The notes: generated from the letters alone by a model not told the origin. A stretch of DNA of 64,000 bases from Achromobacter veterisilvae (GCF_900496975.1 NZ_UFQC01000003.1:124001-188000); one strand, 5' to 3'; shown: positions 9,938 through 19,210, counted from the first letter of the stretch. A program made the numbers and translations.

Positions 9938-11083
9938 ATGAAGTTCCGCACCACTTTGAAGCTCGCCGCCGCCAGCCTCGCCGCCGCCGGCGTGGCCGCC
10001 GCCGCGCAGGCCGCCGACGTCAAGTTCGGTTTCGCCGCGCCCTTGACGGGCCCGCAATCGCACTATGGCGAAGACATGCAGAACGGCCTGAACCTGGCCC
10101 TGGAAGAAGCCAACAAGAAGGGCATCAAGGTCGACGGCGAGCCGGCCAAGTTCGTGCTGGTGTCGCGCGACGACCAGGCCGATCCCCGCGTCGGCGTGCA
10201 GGTCGCGCAGCAACTGGTCGACCAGGACGTCGTCGGCATCCTGGGCCACTTCAACTCGGGCACCACGATTCCCGCTTCGCGCGTCTACCACGAAGCCGGC
10301 CTGCCCCAGATCGCGATGGCCACCTCGCCCGAATACACCAAGCAGGGCTACGAGACCACCTTCCGCATGATGACCAGCGACACCCAGCAGGGTGCCGCCG
10401 TGGGCAAGTTCATCGTCGAAAAACTGAATGCCAAGAAGGTCGCCATCATCGACGACCGCACCGCCTACGGCCAGGGCCTGGCCGACGAGGTCGAAAAGGC
10501 CGTCAAAGCCGCCGGGGGCCAGGTCGTGCGCCGCGAGTACACGACCGACAAGGCGAACGACTTCACCGCCATCCTGACCAACATCAAGGGCGTGGCGCCC
10601 GACGCGATCTTCTACGGCGGCCTGGACGCGCAATCCGGTCCCATGAAGCGCCAACTGGCGACGCTGGGCCTGAAGGCGCCGCTGGTCTCGGGCGAAATGA
10701 CCCGCAGCGACACCTTCATCAAGCTGGCCGGCGACGCCGCCGACGGCACCTACGCTTCGCTGGCCGGCGTGCCGCTGGACAAGATGGCCGCGGGCAAGGA
10801 CTTCGAGCAGCGCTACCAGGCGCGCTTCAAGAAGGCCCCCGGCGTCTATGCCCCGTACGCCTACGACGGCGCGTGGAACATGATCGCCGCCATCGAGCAG
10901 GCCGGCTCGGCCAAGCCCGAGAAGTACCTGCCGGTCCTGGCCAAGCTGAACCGCAAGGGCGCGACCAGCGAGCACATCTCGTACGACGCCAACGGCGATC
11001 TGAAGGAAATTTCGGTCACCATCTACGAAGTCAAGAACGGCAAGTGGGAGATGGTTGAAACGATGGTCAGCCAGGCCAATTAA
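9938..11083 (+). CDS. livK: Branched-chain amino-acid ABC transporter, periplasmic substrate-binding protein
   Basis: A Type I periplasmic binding protein of 381 residues. A Sec signal peptide (about residues 1-26, ending AAAAQA) precedes VKFGFAAPLTGPQSHYGEDM, the usual start of Leu/Ile/Val-binding proteins. YGQGLADEVEKAVKAAGG and the YAYDGAWNMIAAIEQAG segment near the C-terminus are also typical. A strong GGAGG ribosome-binding site lies 7 nt before the ATG. It is the first gene of a livKHMGF row, separated from livH by a GC-rich 153-nt gap with hairpin potential that could lower expression of the downstream permease genes. Exact ligand specificity cannot be read from sequence. Confidence 0.92.
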   Translation: MKFRTTLKLAAASLAAAGVAAAAQAADVKFGFAAPLTGPQSHYGEDMQNGLNLALEEANKKGIKVDGEPAKFVLVSRDDQADPRVGVQVAQQLVDQDVVGILGHFNSGTTIPASRVYHEAGLPQIAMATSPEYTKQGYETTFRMMTSDTQQGAAVGKFIVEKLNAKKVAIIDDRTAYGQGLADEVEKAVKAAGGQVVRREYTTDKANDFTAILTNIKGVAPDAIFYGGLDAQSGPMKRQLATLGLKAPLVSGEMTRSDTFIKLAGDAADGTYASLAGVPLDKMAAGKDFEQRYQARFKKAPGVYAPYAYDGAWNMIAAIEQAGSAKPEKYLPVLAKLNRKGATSEHISYDANGDLKEISVTIYEVKNGKWEMVETMVSQAN

Positions 11084-11236
11084 CGGCGGCCGACCGGGGC
11101 GGGGCGGCATGGCCGCGCCCGCCCGCCATACCGCGTGCGCGCCGTCCGGCGCGCGCGATGCGCGGCGGCGCGGCAGGCCCGAGGGCCGCCGCCGCACGAT
11201 ACGCGCGATTTTTCCAGGCTTATTTCCGCGGCCCCT

Positions 11237-12162
11237 ATGGATATCTTCATTCAACAACTGATTAACGGCGTCACGCTCGGCAGCGTGTACGCCCTGGTCG
11301 CCCTCGGCTACACCATGGTGTACGGCATCATCGGGCTGATCAACTTCGCGCATGGCGACGTCGTCATGATCGGCGCGATGGCGGCCACCACGGTCGCCAT
11401 TTCGCTGGTCGGCGGCGACCCGGGCGCGTCCGCCTTCGTGGTCCTGGGCGTGGGCCTGCTGGTCTCGGTGCCGCTGTGCATGGCGGTGGGCTGGACCGCC
11501 GAGCGCGTGGCCTACCGGCCGCTGCGCCGGGCGCCCCGGCTGGCCGCCCTGATCACCGCCATCGGTGTGTCCATCATCCTGCAGAACGTGGCGATGATGG
11601 CCTGGGGCCGCAACTACCTGAACTTCCCGCAGGTGCTCTCGCCGCAGGTGTTCGAGTTCGCCGGCGCCCGGATGAGCACGCTGCAGATCGCCATCGTGGC
11701 GATCGCCGCGCTCATCATGGGCGGGCTGCTGGCCGTGGTGCACAAGACCCGCCTGGGCACGGCCATGCGCGCCACCGCGCAGAACCGCGAAGTCGCCGGG
11801 CTGATGGGCGTGAACATCAACACCGTCATTTCCGCGGCCTTCCTGATCGGCTCGGCGCTGGCCGCCGTGGCGGGCATGATGGTCGCCACCTATTACGGCG
11901 TTTCGCAATACACCATGGGCTTCATGCTCGGCCTGAAGGCGTTCACCGCCGCGGTGCTGGGCGGCATCGGCAACCTGGTGGGCGCGATGGCCGGCGGCCT
12001 GCTGCTGGGCGTCATCGAATCGCTGGGCGCGGGCTACATCGGCGACCTGACCGGCGGCTTCCTCGGCAGCCACTACCAGGACGTGTTCGCGTTCTTCGTG
12101 CTGGTGCTGGTGCTGATCTTCCGTCCGTCGGGCCTCTTGGGCGAACGCGTGGGAGATCGCGC

Positions 12163-12166
<4 letters not shown>
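11237..12166 (+). CDS. livH: Branched-chain amino-acid ABC transporter permease LivH
   Basis: A 309-residue polytopic permease. The start MDIFIQQLINGVTLGSVYAL and the GLINFAHGDVVMIGAM motif are hallmarks of LivH, and the C-terminal FRPSGLLGERV is also typical. The ATG at 11237 is chosen over an upstream in-frame ATG at 11135 because the extra N-terminus is Arg/Ala-rich and unlike the family. Its stop overlaps the livM start by 4 nt (ATGA), so translation is coupled. It pairs with LivM to form the membrane channel. Confidence 0.94.
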
Positions 12167-13247
<1,081 letters not shown>

Positions 13248-13251
<4 letters not shown>

Positions 13252-14048
13252 GCAAACTGCTGCAAGCCCAGGGCCTGGGCAAGCGCTTCGGCGGCCTGCA
13301 GGCCCTGTCCGAAGTCAGCTTCGACATCGAGCACGGCGAAATCTACGGCCTGATCGGCCCCAACGGCGCGGGCAAGACCACGCTGTTCAACGTGCTGACC
13401 GGCCTGTACATCCCCGAGGAAGGCTCCTGCACCTTCAACGGCGAATCCCTGTCGGGCAAGAAACCGCACGAAGTCGCCTACGCCGGCCTGGCGCGCACGT
13501 TCCAGAACATACGCCTGTTCGCCAACCTGAGCGCCATCGAAAACGTCATGATCGGCCGCCACATGCGCACCCGGTCGGGCGTGTTCGGCGCCGTGCTGCG
13601 CACGCGCGGCACACGCGCCGAAGAGGCGGCCACCGAAGCGCGGGCCCAGGAACTGCTGGAATACGTCGGCATCGGCCACCGCGCCAACGACGTCGCCCGC
13701 TCGCTGCCCTACGGCGACCAGCGGCGCCTGGAGATCGCGCGCGCCCTGGCGACCGATCCCAAGCTGCTGGCGCTGGACGAACCGGCGGCCGGCATGAACG
13801 CCTCGGAAACGGTGGTGCTGCGCAAGCTGATCGAGAAGATCCGCGCGGACGGCATCACGGTATTGCTCATCGAGCACGATATGAAGCTGGTCATGGGACT
13901 GTGCGACCGCGTGCTGGTGCTGGAATACGGCAAAGTGCTGGCGATGGGCAAACCCGCCCAGGTGCAGCGCGATCCCAAGGTCATCGAAGCGTATCTGGGC
14001 GCCGGCGCCGCCCAGGATCCGCTGATTCATCAGGAGCGCCCGGCATGA
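13248..14048 (+). CDS. livG: Branched-chain amino-acid ABC transporter ATP-binding protein LivG
   Basis: A 266-residue ABC ATPase. Walker A is GPNGAGKTTLFN (about residue 38), the signature region reads LPYGDQRRLEIARAL, Walker B is LLALDEPAAGMN, and the switch His lies in LLIEHDMKLVM. The degenerate signature (YGDQ in place of SGGQ) and the PAAGMN following Walker B are characteristic of LivG. Translationally coupled to livM and livF by 4-nt overlaps. It energises uptake through LivHM together with LivF. Confidence 0.95.
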
Positions 14049-14776
14049 CGGCAGCATCCCAACCCTTACTGGAATTGCGCGGCCTGCAGGTCGCCTACGG
14101 CGGCATCCGCGCCGTGCGCGGCATCGACCTGCGCGTGGACGAAGGCGAACTGGTATGCCTGATCGGCGCCAACGGCGCGGGCAAGAGCACCACCTTGCGC
14201 TCCATCTGCGGGCTGGTGCCGCTGGCCGGCGGCGAAGTGGTCTACGCCGGGCTGTCCATCGGCGGCCACAAGTCGCACGAACTGGTGCGCCGCGGGCTGG
14301 TCATGGTGCCGGAGGGCCGGGGCATCTTCGGCCAGCTCACCATCGAGGAAAACCTCGCCATGGGCGGCTACGTGCGCCGCGACGCGGCGCAGGTCCGCCA
14401 GGACACGGACCGGGTCTTCACTCTGTTCCCGCGCCTGGCCGAACGCCGCAAGCAGGCGGCCGGCACCCTGTCGGGGGGCGAACAGCAGATGGTGGCGATG
14501 GGCCGGGCGATGATCGCGCGGCCCAGGCTGCTGCTGCTGGACGAGCCCTCGATGGGGCTGGCGCCGCTGATGGTCGAGAAGGTCTTCGAGGTGGTGCGCA
14601 CCATCGCCAGCGAAGGCGTCACGATCCTGCTGATCGAGCAGAACGCGCGGCTGGCGCTGGAGAACAGCCACCGCGGCTATGTGATGGAGTCCGGCGAGAT
14701 CATCCTGTCCGGCCCGGCCGGCCAGATGCTGCACGACCCCAAGGTGCGCGCTGCCTATCTGGGCGAGACCGAGTAA
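14045..14776 (+). CDS. livF: Branched-chain amino-acid ABC transporter ATP-binding protein LivF
   Basis: The second ABC ATPase of the operon, 243 residues. Walker A is GANGAGKSTTLR, the signature is LSGGEQQMVAMGRAM, Walker B is LLLLDEPSMGLAP, and the switch region is LLIEQNARLAL, where Gln replaces the usual His as in other LivF proteins. The GRGIFGQLTIEENLAMGGY stretch is a LivF hallmark. The start overlaps the livG stop by ATGA. This is the last gene of livKHMGF; a large inverted repeat follows. Confidence 0.95.
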   Translation: MTAASQPLLELRGLQVAYGGIRAVRGIDLRVDEGELVCLIGANGAGKSTTLRSICGLVPLAGGEVVYAGLSIGGHKSHELVRRGLVMVPEGRGIFGQLTIEENLAMGGYVRRDAAQVRQDTDRVFTLFPRLAERRKQAAGTLSGGEQQMVAMGRAMIARPRLLLLDEPSMGLAPLMVEKVFEVVRTIASEGVTILLIEQNARLALENSHRGYVMESGEIILSGPAGQMLHDPKVRAAYLGETE

Positions 14777-14845
14777 AGCGCGGCCGCTGCAGGGCTTCGA
14801 GCTTGCGGATATTGGGGTCCTAAACCGCCGAGGCGGCCCTGCGCC

Positions 14846-15012
14846 ATTCCGATGTTCGCCCCGCTGGGGCTGCGCTTCGGATGGCTCCGGGGGCCTCGGC
14901 TGACGGCGGCCTAATGCGTTGGTTCTTGCCCCTCGGTCATGGGCAGATGCCGTGAGCCGGTGGCCGGGCGGAGGGATCCGAAGCGCAGCCCCACCGGGGC
15001 GAGCATCGGAAT
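14846..15012. repeat. Long imperfect inverted repeat (37-bp arms) between livF and the MFS gene
   Basis: The arms at 14846-14882 and 14976-15012 match in 35 of 37 positions as reverse complements. Each runs from ATTCCGATG to CTGCGCTTCGGAT, and 93 nt separate them. The 331-nt gap 14777-15107 between the convergent livF and MFS genes holds this structure and no credible gene. It may act as a bidirectional termination structure or be a mobile intergenic repeat. There is no T-run next to the arms. Confidence 0.6.
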
Positions 15013-15107
15013 CCCGCAGTCCGGCCGCCGGCGGCTCAAGAAACCGGCCTCACAAAACCGAACGTCAACAATCCAGCCAAAAATGTTCCAGGCCGGCTCG
15101 CGCCCGG

Positions 15108-16391
15108 TCAGGCCGGCAGCGGCTGCGCGCGCTTCCTGCCTATCATCAGCGCGATGACGGCGGCGGCCAGGCCCGTCGAGCCCGAGATCACGAAGGCCAT
15201 CAGATAGCTGCCCTGCGATTCGCGGATCGCGCCCGCCATCCAGGCGGCGCTCGCCGCGCCCAACTGGTGACCCGCCACGATCCAGCCGAACACGATCGAG
15301 GCGTCGCGTTCGCCGAACGCTTCCGTGGTCAGGCGCAGCGTCGGCGGCACGGTGGCGATCCAGTCCAGGCCGAAGAAGATGGCGAAGATCGACAGGCTGT
15401 AGAACGAGAAATCGGAATAGGGCAGGTAGATCAGCGACAGGCCGCGCAGCCCGTAGTAGGCGAAGAGCAGCTTGCGGGGATCGTAGCGGTCCGTCAGCCA
15501 TCCCGACGCGGTGGTGCCGATCAGGTCGAAGATGCCCATCAGCGCCAGCAGGCCGGCGGCCTGCACTTCCGGCATGCCGTGGTCGCCGCAAAGCGCGATC
15601 AGGTGCGTGCCCACCAGGCCGTTGGTGGTGAAACCGCAGACGAAGAAGGTGGCGAACAGGAACCAGAACGTGCGGGTCCTGGAAGCGCGCGCCAGGGCGC
15701 CGAAGGTGGCCGCCAGCAAACCGGTGCGCGGCGCCGCCGCGATGGGCGCGGCGTGGGGGTCGCTGCCGAACGGGGTCAGGCCCACGCTGGCGGGGCGGTC
15801 GGGCACCAGCCACCAGGCCAGCGGCACCAGCGCGGCCGCGGCGCCGGCCACCGTCCACACCACCCGGGTCCAGTCGCCCGACGAGGCCAGCGCCGCCAGC
15901 ACGGGCAGGAATACCAGCGTGCCGGTCGCGGAGCTGGCGGTCAGCAGGCCCATCATGACGCCGCGGTGCCGCGCGAACCAGCGGTTGACGACGGTGGCGC
16001 CCAGCACCACGGCGACCGCGCCGGAGCCGATGCCCGAGAACACGCCCCAGGTCATGAGCAGGTGCCAGGGCTGGGTCATGTAGGCGCTGGCCGCGCTGGA
16101 CGCCGCCATCAGGGCGAGGGCGCCGATCAGCACGCGCCGCAGGCCGAAGCGCTCCATCGCCGCGGCCGCGAACGGCCCGACCATGCCGTACAGGAAAATG
16201 CCCAGGGCGGCGGAGAAGGAAATCGTGCTGCGGCTCCAGCCGAAGGCTTCTTCCAGCGGCACCAGCAGCACGCTGGGCGACGAACGCAAGCCGGCCGACA
16301 CCAGCAGGGACAGGAAAATCACCGCGACGACGACAAAAGCGTACTTCTGGCCGGCGCGCCGGAACGGCATGGGAGGGTGGGCTATACTCAT
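15108..16391 (-). CDS. MFS transporter (monocarboxylate/oxalate-type or drug exporter)
   Basis: A 427-residue protein with 12 predicted hydrophobic segments of the major facilitator superfamily. The loop between helices 2 and 3 (FGLRRVLIGAL) and the central LTDRYDPRKLLFAYYG loop are MFS signature positions. RSSPSVLLVPLEEAFGWSR in the first periplasmic loop resembles the oxalate/formate-antiporter-like and YbfB-like groups. It diverges from the TetR gene and shares its operators, so TetR most likely represses it. The 16391 start codon lies inside the left operator arm; an in-frame Met seven codons in (about 16370) is an alternative. Substrate unknown. Confidence 0.85.
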   Translation of the reverse strand: MSIAHPPMPFRRAGQKYAFVVVAVIFLSLLVSAGLRSSPSVLLVPLEEAFGWSRSTISFSAALGIFLYGMVGPFAAAAMERFGLRRVLIGALALMAASSAASAYMTQPWHLLMTWGVFSGIGSGAVAVVLGATVVNRWFARHRGVMMGLLTASSATGTLVFLPVLAALASSGDWTRVVWTVAGAAAALVPLAWWLVPDRPASVGLTPFGSDPHAAPIAAAPRTGLLAATFGALARASRTRTFWFLFATFFVCGFTTNGLVGTHLIALCGDHGMPEVQAAGLLALMGIFDLIGTTASGWLTDRYDPRKLLFAYYGLRGLSLIYLPYSDFSFYSLSIFAIFFGLDWIATVPPTLRLTTEAFGERDASIVFGWIVAGHQLGAASAAWMAGAIRESQGSYLMAFVISGSTGLAAAVIALMIGRKRAQPLPA

Positions 16392-16447
16392 GTTACTGAC
16401 CGGTACGTATGCAGGTTTGCGAATAGTACGTACCGGTCAGTAACATG
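16389..16447. promoter_or_regulatory. Two mirror-image 21-bp operator arms between MFS and TetR genes
   Basis: The arms 16389-16409 and 16427-16447 are exact reverse complements over 21 bp, with a 17-nt spacer. Each arm is centred on ACCGGT within TGACCGGTACGTA, a typical TetR-family half-palindrome. The left arm includes the annotated MFS start codon. Confidence 0.75.
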
Positions 16448-16524
16448 GTCAAGCGCTTTTTGGCGCCCCTGGTTTCAGGCGGGACCGTCCCGCACGGATC
16501 CGCCCTCGGAAAAGGAGCCTACGT

Positions 16525-17124
16525 ATGGTCAGCAAGACTGCCGGCCCCCGTCCCGCCAAGCCGCCGCTGGCGGCCGACCGCATCCGCAAGACCGCGCGGG
16601 AGATGTTCTACCGTGACGGCATCCGCGCCGTGGGGGTGGACGCCATCGTCAACGAGGCGGGGGTGACCAAGCCCAGCCTGTACCGCAGTTTTTCCTCCAA
16701 GGACGAACTGGCGGCCGCCTACCTGCGCGACTACGACGCCGAGTTCTGGGCCCGCTTCGATGCCGCCCGCGACGCGCATCCGGGCGACCCGCGGGCCCAG
16801 ATCCTGGCGTACCTGTCCGGCCTTGGCCAGCGCGCCGTGCAAAACGGCTACCGGGGCTGCGGCCTGACGAACGCGGCGGTCGAGTACCCGGAACCCGGCC
16901 ATCCCGCGCGCGCCGTGGCGGTGGCCCACAAGGCGGAGCTGCGGCGGCGGCTCGCGGCGATGGCGGCGGAAATGGGGGTGGATGATCCCGAGGCCCTCGG
17001 CGACGGTCTGCTGCTGCTGCTGGAGGGCGCGTTCGTGTCCAGCCAGCTCTTCGGCGAAGCCGGGCCGGCGGGCCGGGTCGCGCAAATGGCCGACAAGCTG
17101 ATCCAGGCGCACCTTGCGCCTTGA
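16525..17124 (+). CDS. TetR/AcrR family transcriptional regulator
   Basis: A 199-residue protein with an N-terminal TetR DNA-binding domain (about residues 15-62). The recognition helix region reads EAGVTKPSLYRSFSSKDEL, with the family's Tyr and Phe spacing. The C-terminal ligand domain includes GCGLTNAAVEYPEPGHPAR, seen in regulators similar to those of small exporters. The ATG at 16525 has an AAGGAG ribosome-binding site; an upstream ATG in another frame inside the right operator arm is not used. Divergent from the MFS gene with shared operators, so it probably represses that gene and itself. The inducer is unknown. Confidence 0.92.
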   Translation: MVSKTAGPRPAKPPLAADRIRKTAREMFYRDGIRAVGVDAIVNEAGVTKPSLYRSFSSKDELAAAYLRDYDAEFWARFDAARDAHPGDPRAQILAYLSGLGQRAVQNGYRGCGLTNAAVEYPEPGHPARAVAVAHKAELRRRLAAMAAEMGVDDPEALGDGLLLLLEGAFVSSQLFGEAGPAGRVAQMADKLIQAHLAP

Positions 17125-17298
17125 GCCGGATGCGCGAAAATGGTGCACGGCGTAGTGCCGGATGCACCGTTATTAAGCGTTTGTACCCATTGTGCAACGA
17201 ACAAAAAAATGCTTGGAAGTTTTTATTGCGACGCAGCAAACACAGATCTAAGATGGACTCGTGTTGTTCCACATCGCGCTTTTCTCAAGGAGAGAATC

Positions 17299-17520
17299 AT
17301 GAGCGATACCGCAATGAAGAACGCCCGCATGTCGGATGAGCTGGAGCGGTCCCTGATCCGCGACGCCATCGAGGCGGAGAGCCTGTCCGGCCCGCACGGC
17401 CGCGGCGGCTGGCGGCGCCTGAAGCTGCGCCTGGCCGCGCTGGGCGGGGCGGTGGGCGAAGTCCTGCACGATATGGACGCAGGCCGGCAGCAGCACCCGG
17501 TGGTCTCCGCCTACCACTGA
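17299..17520 (+). CDS. Small hydrophilic protein of unknown function
   Basis: A 73-residue open frame with a good AAGGAGAG ribosome-binding site 8 nt before the ATG and a strong intrinsic terminator 17 nt after the stop, so it looks like a self-contained expressed gene. The sequence (MSDTAMKNARMSDELERSLI...) is charged, has no signal peptide or membrane segment, and carries a basic RGGWRRLKLRL patch in its centre. I do not recognise a family. It stands between the TetR gene and a toxin-antitoxin pair and shares no obvious function with either. Confidence 0.7.
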   Translation: MSDTAMKNARMSDELERSLIRDAIEAESLSGPHGRGGWRRLKLRLAALGGAVGEVLHDMDAGRQQHPVVSAYH

Positions 17521-17536
17521 GCAGTCCCTTCCCAAG

Positions 17537-17567
17537 AAAACCCAGGATGCGTCCTGGGTTTTTTTTT
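17537..17567 (+). terminator. Intrinsic terminator after the small protein
   Basis: Stem AAAACCCAGGA / TCCTGGGTTTT with a TGCG loop, followed by an uninterrupted T-run of nine. It ends the 73-residue gene. Confidence 0.85.
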
Positions 17568-17702
17568 GTCGCTGGTCTGGGCGGCCCCAAGACAAAAACA
17601 CCGAATCCGGCATGCCGGTGAGCGTGCATGTGACATAAACAGCCCACTGGACCGTGTCGCTGTCCATGCGCGATGTCCATACTTGGGACTATCCAGTGCG
17701 CC

Positions 17703-17750
17703 AAGCTGCCTCGGCAGCTTGATCCTATTGATGTTTATTCGTCAATAAAC
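17703..17750. promoter_or_regulatory. Two perfect palindromes before the toxin-antitoxin pair
   Basis: AAGCTGCC-TC-GGCAGCTT lies at 17703-17720, and GTTTATT-CGTC-AATAAAC at 17733-17750. The second ends 4 nt before the toxin start codon, so a bound antitoxin would block transcription or initiation. The pair is typical of autoregulated toxin-antitoxin operons. Confidence 0.55.
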
Positions 17751-17754
17751 GAAA

Positions 17755-18105
17755 ATGACTTCCTACAGGATTGAACACTACCTGACGGTTGACGAGCAGG
17801 AAGACCTTTACCTGGAGTGGCTAAGTCGCTTGCGTGATCGCCAGGCAAAGGTAGCAGTGATCCGGCGAATGAACCGGATCGAGCAAGGCAACTTGGGCGA
17901 CCACAAATTCTGCCGTGATGGCGTTTGGGAGTTGCGGATCGACGTCGGGCCGGGCTATCGCGTGTACTACGCCCAGGTGGGGCAGCGCATCGTGCTGCTG
18001 CTTTGCGGTGGCGACAAGCATAGGCAGAACGCCGATATCGACCGGGCTGTGGGCTATTGGCAGGACTGGCAGCGGAGAAACGACGATGAGAAGCAGAGGA
18101 CATGA
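17755..18105 (+). CDS. Type II toxin, RelE/ParE superfamily (HI1419-like addiction module killer)
   Basis: A 116-residue protein of the Gp49/HigB-like killer group. Features are IRRMNRIEQGNLGDHKFCRDGVWELRI and GPGYRVYYAQVGQRIVLLLCGGDK, the central beta-sheet and the conserved G-x-G-Y-R-V-Y-Y / L-L-C-G-G-D-K motif of the family (quoted in parts). These proteins are thought to be ribosome-dependent or independent mRNA interferases. The toxin gene comes first and overlaps the antitoxin by 20 nt, the usual order for the HI1419/HI1420 family and opposite to relBE. Local base composition is lower in GC than the neighbouring genes, compatible with acquisition. Confidence 0.85.
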   Translation: MTSYRIEHYLTVDEQEDLYLEWLSRLRDRQAKVAVIRRMNRIEQGNLGDHKFCRDGVWELRIDVGPGYRVYYAQVGQRIVLLLCGGDKHRQNADIDRAVGYWQDWQRRNDDEKQRT

Positions 18106-18403
18106 TGAAGCGATGGCCGAGCTGTATCGCAGCGATCCGGCGCTGGCGCTGGAGGTGATCAACGGTATTCTGGAAGATGGCGATCAGGCGGAACTGCTGA
18201 CCGTGCTGCGTCAGCTTGCACAGGCATTTGGAGGTGTGCAGGCGGTGGCGGAACAGGCGCGATTGAATCCGACGCAGCTTTACCGGACGCTTTCGCCGAA
18301 GGGGAATCCTGCATTGAGCAGTCTGGCGGCCATTCTCAAGGCGATGGGGTTGCGGTTGGCTGTACAGCCGATAGGTTCGTCTGCGTCCATCCATACGGCT
18401 TGA
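18086..18403 (+). CDS. Addiction module antidote protein (HI1420-like, HTH)
   Basis: A 105-residue antitoxin. FGGVQAVAEQARLNPTQLYR followed by TLSPKGNPALSSLAAILKAM is the HTH region that defines the HI1420 antidote family; it should bind the palindromes upstream of the toxin gene. The ATG at 18086 follows a GGAGAAA ribosome-binding site and lies inside the toxin's last codons, so the two are translationally coupled. It neutralises the RelE-like toxin by direct binding and is expected to repress the operon. Confidence 0.85.
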   Translation: MRSRGHDEAMAELYRSDPALALEVINGILEDGDQAELLTVLRQLAQAFGGVQAVAEQARLNPTQLYRTLSPKGNPALSSLAAILKAMGLRLAVQPIGSSASIHTA

Positions 18404-18521
18404 TGCAGGAGCATGCCCGTGTGATCGGGCGGGCTGCGGCGCCCGCTCGGTGAACTCGTTGAGGGCGGCCATGGCATTGGCCGAAATAGTCTGAGTGAGT
18501 TGTCCGGCCCTATCGGGACTT

Positions 18522-18545
18522 TTAATTTAGATTGTGCTAAATTAA
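18522..18545. promoter_or_regulatory. ArsR-type operator upstream of the YgaV/BigR-like gene
   Basis: Perfect arms TTAATTTAG and CTAAATTAA with a 6-nt ATTGTG spacer, in an AT-rich patch 42 nt before the ArsR start. It likely overlaps the promoter and serves autorepression. Confidence 0.65.
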
Positions 18546-18586
18546 GAAAAATCTGAATTAAGCACGCGCGCCTATCTCCCCAAAAC

Positions 18587-18898
18587 ATGACCCAACGCAA
18601 ATCCGACATCGAAGTTCTGCAGGACAGTGCCGTGCAGGCCGCGGCATTGCTGCAGGCCGTCGGCAACCCCAACCGCCTGCTGGTGCTGTGCCTGCTGATC
18701 GCCCAGGGCGAGATGAGCGTCGGGGCGCTCAACGAGATGGTGCCCCTGAGCCCGTCGGCGCTCTCGCAGCACCTCGCGCGGATGCGCGAGGAAGGGCTGG
18801 TGGCCTACCGGCGCGAGGCGCAGACGCTGTACTACCGCATCGATGACCCGAACGTGGCCAAGCTCATCGCCACGCTCAAGGACATCTTCTGCCCCTGA
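18587..18898 (+). CDS. ArsR-family transcriptional regulator, YgaV/BigR/SqrR-like persulfide sensor
   Basis: A 103-residue winged-helix protein. The HTH reads LSPSALSQHLARMREEGLV. Two cysteines, Cys35 (RLLVLCLLIAQG) and Cys102 (LKDIFCP), sit where YgaV, BigR and SqrR carry the pair that forms a polysulfide bridge when reactive sulfur species are present. The metal-binding ELCVCDL motif of ArsR/SmtB is missing. It has its own palindromic operator upstream and is followed 42 nt later by a DUF2892 membrane protein, recalling the E. coli ygaVP operon. Sensing of sulfide or persulfide is inferred from these features. Confidence 0.88.
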   Translation: MTQRKSDIEVLQDSAVQAAALLQAVGNPNRLLVLCLLIAQGEMSVGALNEMVPLSPSALSQHLARMREEGLVAYRREAQTLYYRIDDPNVAKLIATLKDIFCP

Positions 18899-18940
18899 TT
18901 CATTGAGCTGTTTTCCCTTTCACCTTTCGCAGGAGTTCTC

Positions 18941-19138
18941 ATGAAATCGAATGTAGGCGGCGTGGACCGTGTAGTGCGCGTCGTGGCCGGAATCGTGCTG
19001 ATTGCGCTGGCCGCGACGAATACCGTGGGCTGGTGGGGATGGCTGGGAGTGCTGCCGCTGCTCACCGGATTGGCGGGCTTTTGCCCCTTTTATCCGCTGC
19101 TGGGGCTCAGCACTTGCCCGCTGAAGAAAGGCAAGTGA
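18941..19138 (+). CDS. DUF2892 (YgaP-like membrane domain) protein
   Basis: A 65-residue protein. It starts with MKSNVGGVDRVVRVVAGIVL, the DUF2892 signature, and has two hydrophobic segments that end in GFCPFYPLLGLSTCPLKK with two Cys-Pro motifs. In E. coli YgaP this domain is fused to a rhodanese domain; here it stands alone. A clear AGGAG ribosome-binding site precedes the ATG. Placed behind a YgaV-like regulator, it probably acts in handling reactive sulfur at the inner membrane, but its biochemical role is unknown. Confidence 0.85.
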   Translation: MKSNVGGVDRVVRVVAGIVLIALAATNTVGWWGWLGVLPLLTGLAGFCPFYPLLGLSTCPLKKGK

Positions 19139-19158
19139 ACCGATAGGCGCATCCCTGC

Positions 19159-19182
19159 AAGGGCCGCCCTGGGGCGGCCCTT
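19159..19182. terminator. Strong hairpin between convergent DUF2892 and mntH genes
   Basis: Perfect 11-bp arms AAGGGCCGCCC / GGGCGGCCCTT with a 2-nt loop lie between converging genes. The T-tracts are very short, so it is likely a bidirectional but weak intrinsic terminator. Confidence 0.55.
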
Positions 19183-19210
19183 ATCGTTGCGGCGGAAGCG
19201 GGCGCGCGGG

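Noticed and set aside
14911..15858. Second minus-strand frame overlapping the MFS gene
   Set aside because: It is out of frame with the MFS transporter, lacks membrane-protein character, and extends into the inverted repeat.
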